Assembly: GCA_026785985.1 (NCBI GenBank)
Contig: JAJAYX010000193.1
Location: 1-7,086 of the forward strand
Origin: Rudanella sp.
Lineage (GTDB): Bacteria; Bacteroidota; Bacteroidia; Cytophagales; Spirosomataceae
Length of the DNA stretch: 7,086 nucleotides
Direction of reading: 5' to 3'
The translations under genes and the position numbers were made by a program. The stretch's first letter is position 1. Every line of letters starts with the position of its first letter. Below the pieces are notes generated by a model. The model ran no database searches. It was not told where the DNA came from and worked only from the letters and a program-made list of their open reading frames with translations. This document shows positions 1 to 5,715 of the stretch, in pieces.

Positions 1-1020
1 GCCGTGGCGAAGGCACCGGCTCAGACTCTGGCAGAGTCGATGCTGCAAATGGCCCTGTCGGCGCAGGCACTCGACCCGTCGGCTTCGCATAAACTGCTGG
101 CAATTCTTGTGGATCGGCAGGGCGAAATGCCGTTGATGCGTGATGCGGTGCTAAGTAGTCTTCAGGATGGCGAAATGGCCTTTTTGATGCAACTCTGGGC
201 GGCTCCCACCTGGCAAACCCGCGAACCGTCGAAGGAGATTTTTGTGGAGATGCTGGCTTCGGCCATTGTTCGCAAACGCAACCCCGACGAACTGAGTAAA
301 CTGTTCGCTATGCTCAACGATACCAAAAGTCCGCTGGCGTGGCGCACGAAAGCCGTTCTCGGTGGCCTCGCCATTGGCGGCAGTGCGAGCAAACAGAAAC
401 CCATTAAACTCGCAGCGGTCCCCCGACTATTGACCCAACAGAACGGCCTGGTCGAGGCCTCCCGGTTGGCCATGCTGACCTCCCTTTTTGAGTGGCCGGG
501 CCATACGGTTGAGCAGGGCGCACTGGCGAAAAAGAACGTGTTGAGCGATGAAGACCAGAAACTGTTTGCCAATGGGCGGCAACTGTACCTAAGTACCTGT
601 TCGGGTTGTCATGGTACAGACGGTATCGGCGTAACCCGTTTTGCGCCCCCGCTGATTGGTTCTGAATGGGTGCTGGGCGACGGTAAACGGCTGGCTCTGA
701 TTTTGTTACATGGTATGGAAGGGCCGGTCGATGTGGCCGGAAAAGTCTATAACAAGCCGGATATTCTGCCCGTGATGCCCGCCCATTCAACAATGGACGA
801 TGCCTCGATAACGGCCATTCTGACCTATATCCGCAACGAATGGGGTAATCAGGCGGGGCCGATTCCCCGACGCACGGTGGGCATGACCCGCATCATGGCC
901 CAGGGTCGGGTGGCTCCGTGGACAGCTAAAGAGTTGAACAAATATGTGGCCGACACTCAGGCCAAAGAGGGAGCCGGGAGCGACCAATTGCCCAAACAGA
1001 CTAAACCTAACGACCGATAA
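1..1020 (+). CDS. C-terminal part of a c-type cytochrome dehydrogenase-like protein (5' end outside window)
   Basis: The frame is open from the first base and ends at TAA 1018-1020, so the gene begins upstream; the GTG at position 4 is probably internal. Counting from the first codon, residues 1 to about 185 are helical and HEAT-like. A class I cytochrome c domain follows at about 188-285, with haem motif CSGCH (C200, C203, H204), the segment APPLIGSEWVLG, and a likely axial Met259 in LPVMPAH. This domain order is known from the C-termini of large Bacteroidota and Planctomycetes periplasmic dehydrogenases (PVC-type haem-binding, PQQ/sorbosone-dehydrogenase-like). Such proteins oxidise sugars or alcohols and pass electrons to the respiratory chain. 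The catalytic domain is not visible here, so the substrate is unknown. The gene is four bases from the next one, which implies co-transcription. The cytochrome call is firm; the dehydrogenase link is inference from the family. Confidence 0.88.
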   Translation, partial: AVAKAPAQTLAESMLQMALSAQALDPSASHKLLAILVDRQGEMPLMRDAVLSSLQDGEMAFLMQLWAAPTWQTREPSKEIFVEMLASAIVRKRNPDELSKLFAMLNDTKSPLAWRTKAVLGGLAIGGSASKQKPIKLAAVPRLLTQQNGLVEASRLAMLTSLFEWPGHTVEQGALAKKNVLSDEDQKLFANGRQLYLSTCSGCHGTDGIGVTRFAPPLIGSEWVLGDGKRLALILLHGMEGPVDVAGKVYNKPDILPVMPAHSTMDDASITAILTYIRNEWGNQAGPIPRRTVGMTRIMAQGRVAPWTAKELNKYVADTQAKEGAGSDQLPKQTKPNDR

Positions 1021-1024
1021 TCAG

Positions 1025-2083
1025 ATGGATCGACGCACGTTTATACAGCGAACTTCGGTGGGGGCAATGGCCCTGTCGATGCCCACTCTGCCGGATTTAT
1101 TCAAGGAAATGGGCATGGGCGTGGTGGTGCATTCCTACGGTAGCCGCTGGAATTCAAAGACCCCAAGCACCAAATACCCCGGCTTTGCCAACGCCATCGA
1201 CCTGCTCGACCATTGCCACAAGATTGGCTCCGGGGGCGTTCAGGTGGTGGTGAACCGCTGGACGGATGACTTTGCCAAATCGGTGCGCGACCGGCGCGAG
1301 AAATTGGGGATGTACCTCGAAGGCTCCATCAGTATGCCCAAAAAACCGGAGGACGTACCGGCCTTTGAGCAGGACGTGATCCGGGCCAAAGAAGCCGGGG
1401 CGCGGGTGCTGCGGTCTGTTTGCTCCAATGGTCGGCGGTATGAGAATCTGCACTCGGCGGCTGAGTTTGCCACCATGCAGAAAAACGCGATGACTTCGAT
1501 GAAACTGGCCGAACCGGTGCTTCGTAAGCAGGGCGTTAAACTGGCTCTCGAAAACCACAAAGACTGGCGGTCGAAGGAACTGGCGGCTATGATGAAAGAA
1601 ATCAGCAGCGAATGGATTGGTGTGACCCTCGATTTCGGCAACAACATGGCCCTGATGGAAGACCCGATGGACGTGGTGCAGACGCTGGCTCCGTTTGTGG
1701 TTAGTACGCACGTGAAAGACATGGGTCTGGAAGCCTATGCCGATGGTTTTTTGCTGTCGGAGGTGCCGCTCGGCAAGGGGGTTCTGGACTTGCCGACCAT
1801 GGTTGCGGTCTGCAAAAAAAGCAACCCCGCCGTCACGTTCAACCTCGAAATGATCACCCGCGACCCGCTCGAAATCCCCTGCCTGAAACAAGACTACTGG
1901 GCCACATTCGGCAACGTTCCCGGTGCCGAACTGGCCCACATGCTCCGGCTCGTTCAACAGCAAAAATCGACCGCGCCCCTGCCCCGAACAGCCCAATTGA
2001 GCGCGGAAGATAAGTTGGCCGCAGAGGAGCAAAACATTGTGGCCTGCCTGGATTATAGCAAAGGAAGGCTGGGGTTGAAGTAA
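1025..2083 (+). CDS. Tat-signal sugar phosphate isomerase/epimerase-like TIM-barrel protein
   Basis: A 352-residue protein of the xylose isomerase-like TIM-barrel superfamily (AP endonuclease 2 fold), whose members isomerise, epimerise or dehydrate sugars and cyclitols using a divalent metal. The frame is open back to 944, but the ATG at 1025 gives a twin-arginine-like N-terminus (DRRTFIQ, residues 2-8) with a modest hydrophobic stretch to about residue 22, so it is preferred. The barrel begins at GVVVHSYG (32-39). Likely metal ligands are E176 (LALENHKDW), D203 (TLDFGN), H229 (STHVKD) and E275 (FNLEMI), the usual E-D-H-E set, so the protein looks catalytically intact. It starts 4 bp after the cytochrome gene and ends 10 bp before the SDR gene, consistent with one operon. 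Export to the periplasm is inferred from the Tat-like motif; the hydrophobic region is short, so a cytoplasmic location is not excluded. The substrate is unknown. Confidence 0.87.
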   Translation: MDRRTFIQRTSVGAMALSMPTLPDLFKEMGMGVVVHSYGSRWNSKTPSTKYPGFANAIDLLDHCHKIGSGGVQVVVNRWTDDFAKSVRDRREKLGMYLEGSISMPKKPEDVPAFEQDVIRAKEAGARVLRSVCSNGRRYENLHSAAEFATMQKNAMTSMKLAEPVLRKQGVKLALENHKDWRSKELAAMMKEISSEWIGVTLDFGNNMALMEDPMDVVQTLAPFVVSTHVKDMGLEAYADGFLLSEVPLGKGVLDLPTMVAVCKKSNPAVTFNLEMITRDPLEIPCLKQDYWATFGNVPGAELAHMLRLVQQQKSTAPLPRTAQLSAEDKLAAEEQNIVACLDYSKGRLGLK

Positions 2084-2093
2084 ACAAACAAAC

Positions 2094-2879
2094 ATGACTA
2101 ACGAAAAATTACCCGGTATAAATCAATTCAATTTGAGCGGACGGGCCGCCATCATAACGGGCGGATCCAAAGGACTTGGCCTGGCCATGGCCGCCGGGCT
2201 GGCCTCGGCGGGGGCCAATGTGATGCTCGTGAACCGCAACGCCGACGAAGGGGCTGCTGCTGCCGAACAACTGAGCATTGACTTTGGCATTGAGGCCATT
2301 TCGTTTGCCGCCGACATCACCGATCAGGCCCAAACCGAAGCGATGGTGCAGGCGGCTATGACCGCTTTTGGCCGGATTGACATTCTCATTAACAGTGCCG
2401 GGATCAATATTCGCGGGCCTATCGACGAAGTAACACCCGACGATTTCCGGCAGGTGATGGACGTGAATATTAACGGCACCTGGTTGTGTTGCCGGGCCGT
2501 AACGCCCATCATGAAACAGGCGGGCGGTGGTAAAATTATCAACCTGGCCAGCACTCTCGGTTTGGTCGGGTTGGCCAACCGAACGCCCTACACGGCCAGC
2601 AAAGGAGCTGTTGTGCAAATGACCCGCGGATTGGGACTTGAGTTGGCCCCGTTCAACATCAACGTCAATGCCATTTGCCCCGGCCCGTTCCTGACCGAAA
2701 TGAACCTGTCTATTGCCCACACCGACGAAGCCAAAAACTTTGTTGTCGGAGCCACGGCCCTCGGTCGCTGGGCCGAGTTGCGCGAGATTCAGGGAGCGGC
2801 CATTTTTCTGGCCAGCGATGCCGCCACCTACATGGTTGGCTCCATGCTCACCGTCGATGGTGGCTGGACAGCGCGGTAG
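2094..2879 (+). CDS. SDR family NAD(P)-dependent oxidoreductase (gluconate 5-dehydrogenase-like)
   Basis: A complete classical short-chain dehydrogenase/reductase of 261 residues, the usual family length. The cofactor motif TGGSKGLG is at 22-29, NSAG at 100-103, and the catalytic tetrad is N125, S153, Y166, K170 (YTASK, with Ser 13 residues before Tyr as expected). The C-terminal MVGSMLTVDGGW signature is present. The second strand ends in VNRN (46-49), with Arg48 and no acidic residue, which tends to favour NADP(H). General resemblance is to gluconate 5-dehydrogenases and 3-oxoacyl-ACP reductases; the sugar-enzyme neighbours favour reduction or oxidation of a keto-sugar or sugar acid. No signal peptide is visible, so it should act in the cytoplasm. 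The start ATG lies 10 bp after the preceding stop, placing it in the same operon. The 28% or so of the sequence before the active site is ordinary Rossmann fold with no insertions. Confidence 0.92.
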   Translation: MTNEKLPGINQFNLSGRAAIITGGSKGLGLAMAAGLASAGANVMLVNRNADEGAAAAEQLSIDFGIEAISFAADITDQAQTEAMVQAAMTAFGRIDILINSAGINIRGPIDEVTPDDFRQVMDVNINGTWLCCRAVTPIMKQAGGGKIINLASTLGLVGLANRTPYTASKGAVVQMTRGLGLELAPFNINVNAICPGPFLTEMNLSIAHTDEAKNFVVGATALGRWAELREIQGAAIFLASDAATYMVGSMLTVDGGWTAR

Positions 2880-2900
2880 GGGTGTGGTTTGTTTGTGTCT

Positions 2901-2916
2901 CCCGAATAAATTCGGG
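2901..2916 (+). terminator. Hairpin after the SDR gene; weak terminator or relic palindrome
   Basis: CCCGAA and TTCGGG form a perfect 6-bp stem around a TAAA loop, 21 bp after the SDR stop codon. The position suits transcription termination of the three-gene unit. No clean T-run follows (only GGTTT), so an intrinsic terminator is uncertain. Palindromes of this kind are also, to my recollection, scattered through Cytophagales intergenic regions, so it may be a dispersed repeat rather than a terminator. Confidence 0.4.
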
Positions 2917-2919
2917 GGT

Positions 2920-3051
2920 TTGGCCGGAGAAAACATCGTTTCGCTCAATGCACCAAAAGCGAACTATCTGCGGCTGAAACTGAACGAAGGTCTCGACAGT
3001 GAAGACATTCCGTGGTCTATGAAGCAGTTGAAAATGTTTGGTATGAATTAG
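2920..3051 (+). pseudogene. Possible 3' remnant of an unidentified gene (43 codons)
   Basis: From a TTG at 2920 to TAG 3049-3051 the frame stays open and reads like real protein, with segments such as YLRLKLNEGLDSEDI and PWSMKQLKMFG before the stop. No in-frame ATG lies near its beginning; the only upstream ATGs in this frame are inside the SDR gene, where the frame is just a shadow. Composition is balanced, charged and amphipathic, unlike random intergenic translation. I do not recognise the family. The simplest reading is the tail of a gene whose 5' part was deleted between the SDR and the next TIM-barrel gene. A small protein starting at TTG, or chance, cannot be excluded. Confidence 0.3.
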
Positions 3052-3059
3052 GTCAGTTT

Positions 3060-3073
3060 AGCCCCAACGGGCT
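3060..3073 (+). repeat. Small hairpin AGCCC-CAAC-GGGCT
   Basis: A perfect 5-bp stem closes a CAAC loop, 40 bp before the next start codon. The core GCCCCAACGGG resembles a palindromic unit I recall as common in Bacteroidota intergenic DNA, so a degenerate dispersed repeat is plausible. A folding role in the mRNA leader of the next gene is an alternative. Confidence 0.4.
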
Positions 3074-3084
3074 GTCATCATTAA

Positions 3085-3103
3085 CCGGGGGCATCGCCTT
3101 CGG
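3085..3103 (+). repeat. Hairpin in the leader just before the second TIM-barrel gene
   Basis: CCGGGGGC and GCCTTCGG can pair over 8 bp (two of them G-T) around an ATC loop. It ends 9 bp before the ATG at 3113. It is GC-rich enough to affect ribosome access, or it may be the second half of a relic palindromic element with the hairpin at 3060-3073. Confidence 0.35.
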
Positions 3104-3112
3104 ATTCACAAA

Positions 3113-4153
3113 ATGGAAAATAACAACCCTTCGCGTCGTCAGTTCCTGGGAACCACGGCGGCCTTTGTCTCAGGCGCGGTTCTGAGCAGTACGAAAATCT
3201 TTGGGATGCCCGCCCTCGTCCGCAGTCTGGGTGAATCGGGTTCGCTGATCAACGGCGTTCAGATTGGCACAATCACCTATTCGTTCCGGGATATGCCCGA
3301 CCAAAGTGCCGAAGCGACGCTCAAATACGTGTTAGACAGCGGCATTAGCGCCATCGAACTTATGGGCGACCCGGCGGAATCGTTTGCCGGAAAACCTAAA
3401 AATTCGGTTGACATGCGGTCGATTTCCCCCCTGATGCGGAAGCGGAATCAGAAACAGGAACTCACCGTCGACGAACTGAAAACGCTAACCGAGGCCGATG
3501 CCCAAATGAAAGCCTACAACGCGGAAGTGACCAAATGGCGGATCAACGCGCCGATGGCTTCATTCGGGAAAGTGCGCAAAATGTATGAGCAGGCCGGGGT
3601 GAAAATCTATGGTTTTAAGCCCAATGCCTTCGGCAAAGACAGCTCCGACGCGGATGTTGACTACGGAATGCGGGCGGCTAAGGCTCTGGGGGCCAATCAG
3701 GTAACCGTTGAACACCCCGCCGACGATGCCCAAACCCTCCGTTTGGGAACAATGGCGCAGAAGCACGGCATCCGAATGGGCTATCACGGTCACGAGCAAC
3801 AAACGCCCACGTTTTGGGACACGGCGTTGGCGCAGTCGCCGGGCAATGCCATGAACTTCGATTTGGGGCATTATGTGGCAGCGGGTCAACCCGACCCACT
3901 GGCGTTGATTAAGCAAAAGCACGACCGCATTAGCAGTATGCACATTAAAGACCGGCAGAACCCGGCCAATGGAAAAGGCAACCTACCCTGGGGGCAGGGC
4001 AACACGCCACTGACCGAGGTGCTGTCGCTGATGCGTACTCAGAAATACACGTTCCCGGCAGCGGTGGAACTGGAATACAAAGTTCCTGAAGGCTCAAACT
4101 CCGTTGCCGAGGTGAAAAAATGCCTTGACTATTGCCGGAAAATATTGAGTTGA
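3113..4153 (+). CDS. Tat-signal sugar phosphate isomerase/epimerase-like TIM-barrel protein (second)
   Basis: A complete 346-residue member of the xylose isomerase-like TIM-barrel superfamily. The N-terminus carries a clear twin-arginine motif SRRQFLG (7-13) followed by a hydrophobic stretch to about residue 26, so export in folded form to the periplasm is likely. The barrel starts near GVQIGTITYSF (48-58). Candidate metal-site residues are E200 (VTVEHP), H227 in YHGHE, D250 (NFDLGHY), H277 (SMHIKDRQ) and E321 (VELEYK), so the active site appears complete. Residues about 92-145 form a charged, probably helical segment that looks like an insertion between early barrel elements. It is only distantly similar to the isomerase at 1025-2083, so it is not a recent duplicate. 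It follows the SDR gene after a 233-bp gap with hairpins and may have its own promoter, though no good one was found. The substrate is unknown; sugar, keto-sugar and inosose-type reactions are all possible. Confidence 0.88.
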   Translation: MENNNPSRRQFLGTTAAFVSGAVLSSTKIFGMPALVRSLGESGSLINGVQIGTITYSFRDMPDQSAEATLKYVLDSGISAIELMGDPAESFAGKPKNSVDMRSISPLMRKRNQKQELTVDELKTLTEADAQMKAYNAEVTKWRINAPMASFGKVRKMYEQAGVKIYGFKPNAFGKDSSDADVDYGMRAAKALGANQVTVEHPADDAQTLRLGTMAQKHGIRMGYHGHEQQTPTFWDTALAQSPGNAMNFDLGHYVAAGQPDPLALIKQKHDRISSMHIKDRQNPANGKGNLPWGQGNTPLTEVLSLMRTQKYTFPAAVELEYKVPEGSNSVAEVKKCLDYCRKILS

Positions 4154-4162
4154 CCGGCAAGC

Positions 4163-5239
4163 TTATACGCTCATTTCGCCACACATCGGCTCGCCCAATC
4201 GTTTGATAAGGCGGGCCGAATTTGTTTCCTGACCCAGCAAAAACATCAGTTTCGTGATGGCGGCTTCGGTGGTGATGTCGGTGCCGCTCACCACCCCAAT
4301 TTCCTGCAAACGGGTGCTGGTTTGGTATTGCCCCTGCGTGACGCGGCCCCCCTCGCACTGCGACACGTTGAACAGTACAACGCCCCGATCAATGGCGTTT
4401 TTGAGGGCTTCCGAAAACCAAAGCGCGGTGGGTGCATTACCCGCCCCGAAGGTTTCCAGCACCACGCCCCGCAATCCCGGCATGGTCAGAATGGCCCGCA
4501 CCACGGGTTCAGTGATGCCCGGAAACAGTTTCAGAATGGCCACGTTCGGGTTCATTGCCGTGTGAACAGTTAGTTCATTGTCAGGTTCATAGGGGCGGAT
4601 AAACGGGCGGTTATACTCAATCCGAACGCCTGCCATTGCGAGGTGAGGGTAGTTTTCGGAGTGAAATGCATTGAAGTGGACGCTCTCCTGTTTGCTGGAG
4701 CGGTTTCCCCGCAGCAGCACCGAATTAAAATAGACACTCACTTCCGGCACCACCGGCTGTCCGTTTTCCTGGGCGGCCGCAATCTCTAAAGCCGTAATAA
4801 AATTTTCGCGGGCATCGGTGCGGGCCACGCCAATGGGGAGTTGCGCCCCGGTTAAAATCACGGGTTTGTGCAGGTTGCAGAGCATGAAACTGAGGGCCGA
4901 AGCGGTGTAGGCCATCGTGTCGGTGCCGTGCAGAATCACGAAACTGTCGTAAGTGGCATAATGCCGGTGGATGATCTGCGCCAACTCCGCCCAGACCGTT
5001 GGGTTCATATTCGACGAGTCGATAACATCGGATAGGGTGACGAGGTCGATCTCAAAATCGAGCCGGTGAATTTCGGGCACCCGGTCGAGGACCTGTTCAA
5101 AATTGAAGGGGATGAGCTGCCCCGTCGTGCGGTCATACACCATGCCCAGTGTGCCACCCGTGTAGATTACCAGTACCGACACGCGGGGTTTGTGGGGCAG
5201 GGCGGGATTAATTCGGATCATGAAACGGGGAGCGTTCAT
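4163..5239 (-). CDS. ansA: Type I L-asparaginase
   Basis: Hydrolyses L-asparagine to aspartate and ammonia; type I enzymes are cytoplasmic, and no signal peptide is seen. Numbered from the ATG at 5239 (358 residues), the nucleophile loop YTGGTLGM holds T27, and HGTDTMAYTASALSFML gives the T106-D107 pair. RGNRSSK gives catalytic K183, and TGAQLPI plus RTDARENF fit the first domain. The C-terminal domain has the typical SQCEGGRV and GVVSGTDIT segments. Length matches the family (about 340-350) with a short N-terminal extension. The frame is open back to an ATG at 5350, but those 37 extra residues look non-homologous; ATG 5239 or ATG 5221 (352 residues) are the realistic starts. Its stop lies 9 bp from the stop of the + strand isomerase gene, a tail-to-tail arrangement. 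It has no evident link to the sugar cluster. No convincing promoter was found upstream. Confidence 0.95.
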   Translation of the reverse strand: MNAPRFMIRINPALPHKPRVSVLVIYTGGTLGMVYDRTTGQLIPFNFEQVLDRVPEIHRLDFEIDLVTLSDVIDSSNMNPTVWAELAQIIHRHYATYDSFVILHGTDTMAYTASALSFMLCNLHKPVILTGAQLPIGVARTDARENFITALEIAAAQENGQPVVPEVSVYFNSVLLRGNRSSKQESVHFNAFHSENYPHLAMAGVRIEYNRPFIRPYEPDNELTVHTAMNPNVAILKLFPGITEPVVRAILTMPGLRGVVLETFGAGNAPTALWFSEALKNAIDRGVVLFNVSQCEGGRVTQGQYQTSTRLQEIGVVSGTDITTEAAITKLMFLLGQETNSARLIKRLGEPMCGEMSV

Positions 5240-5480
5240 CGTCGGAAGCGAGGTAGTATTTCTTCCAGCCGTAATAGAGTTCAGTATTGTGCATAGACTG
5301 GATGAAGGGCTGTACTGATGCACTGCGTACCGAGAATAACCGACATACAAAATGTATTGTTCCTTGTCTCTTTTGTGAAATATAATAGTTACTAAAACCG
5401 ATTATTCTATTTAAATGATAGTTTTTATATATTTAACTGATCTACTCTATTCTACCGTGCCAACATAGCTACTATTGTTG

Positions 5481-5512
5481 TTTTCAATGCACGTACCCAA
5501 AAAATAATTTTG
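5481..5512 (+). promoter_or_regulatory. Candidate distal Bacteroidota-type promoter
   Basis: TAATTTTG at 5505-5512 is a perfect match to the Bacteroidota -7 consensus TAnnTTTG. TTTT at 5481-5484 sits 20 bp upstream and differs by one base from the -33 box TTTG. Transcription would start near 5519 and leave a leader of roughly 195 nt carrying the inverted repeat and the hairpins. In AT-rich DNA such matches can arise by chance. Confidence 0.35.
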
Positions 5513-5572
5513 ATACTTACTTCAATATTTCAAGCCAAAAAGTAGCCACTTGGCCTGTTTGGGACATGTTTT

Positions 5573-5598
5573 CGTATGAAAGCAACTAATTTCATACG
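5573..5598. repeat. Perfect 9-bp inverted repeat, possible operator or leader hairpin
   Basis: CGTATGAAA (5573-5581) is followed, after the 8-nt spacer GCAACTAA, by its exact reverse complement TTTCATACG (5590-5598). Half-site centres are 17 bp apart, which would not place them exactly on the same helix face but is within the range of flexible dimeric regulators. As RNA it forms a 9-bp stem with an 8-nt loop. No T-run follows directly, so a terminator is less likely. It lies between the distal and proximal candidate promoters of the surface-protein gene. Confidence 0.6.
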
Positions 5599-5624
5599 TC
5601 TCTTGATATGTTTTAACTTAAGTA

Positions 5625-5657
5625 TTTATGGCCAATCATTTAATGGCATTGAATTTG
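5625..5657 (+). promoter_or_regulatory. Candidate proximal Bacteroidota-type promoter
   Basis: TGAATTTG at 5650-5657 matches TAnnTTTG with one mismatch, and TTTA at 5625-5628 is one base from TTTG with a 21-bp spacer. The start would be near 5664, giving a leader of about 50 nt that consists largely of the 5677-5698 hairpins. It is weaker by sequence than the distal candidate but at a more usual distance from the gene. Confidence 0.28.
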
Positions 5658-5676
5658 ATAGGCTCCATTGAGGCAA

Positions 5677-5698
5677 CGGAACTAACCGTTCCGGTTCC
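5677..5698 (+). promoter_or_regulatory. Overlapping alternative hairpins in the surface-protein leader
   Basis: Three stems compete for the same bases. CGGAAC 5677-5682 pairs with GTTCCG 5688-5693; AACCG 5684-5688 pairs with CGGTT 5692-5696; GGAAC 5678-5682 pairs with GTTCC 5694-5698. They end 17 nt before the ATG at 5716. Mutually exclusive folds near a start codon could modulate translation, or the tract could be a protein-binding site with repeated GGTTCC-like half-sites. Function is inference. Confidence 0.4.
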
Positions 5699-5715
5699 TT
5701 CAACTCTTTGGAGCT

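Larger units (their letters stand above)
5240..5715. other. AT-rich divergent intergenic region
   Basis: 476 bp separate the divergently transcribed asparaginase and surface-protein genes. Positions 5350 to about 5660 are far richer in A+T than the flanking genes, with runs such as TTTTTATATATTTAA. No plausible protein or tRNA was found. The stretch contains an ATTTAAAT palindrome (about 5409-5416), a perfect 9-bp inverted repeat (5573-5598), an ACTTAAGT palindrome (5616-5623), overlapping hairpins (5677-5698) and two candidate promoters toward the surface-protein gene. It probably controls both flanking genes. Confidence 0.7.

Noticed and set aside
944..1024. Extended start of the first TIM-barrel gene at ATG 944
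   Set aside because: It overlaps the cytochrome gene by 77 bp and its 27 extra residues have no family character; ATG 1025 gives a twin-arginine N-terminus right after the stop.
1154..2095. Long antisense open frame of 313 codons opposite the first isomerase gene
   Set aside because: It is a shadow of the codon bias of the real gene: the translation is His/Arg/Phe-rich with no recognisable domain.
2109..2948. Long antisense open frame opposite the SDR gene
   Set aside because: The + strand has all SDR motifs in order; the antisense translation shows no family features.
5289..5323. GTGCAT...ATGCAC dyad upstream of asparaginase
   Set aside because: Only 6 bp with a 23-nt spacer; expected by chance in a region of this size.
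5240..5350. Asparaginase start at ATG 5350
   Set aside because: The 37 additional residues are unlike asparaginase N-termini; the conserved YTGGTLGM motif normally lies close to the N-terminus, which fits ATG 5239 or 5221.
5347..5357. Minus-strand TACATTTTG as an asparaginase promoter
   Set aside because: The -7 box has one extra base between TA and TTTG, and no -33 TTTG lies at a suitable distance.
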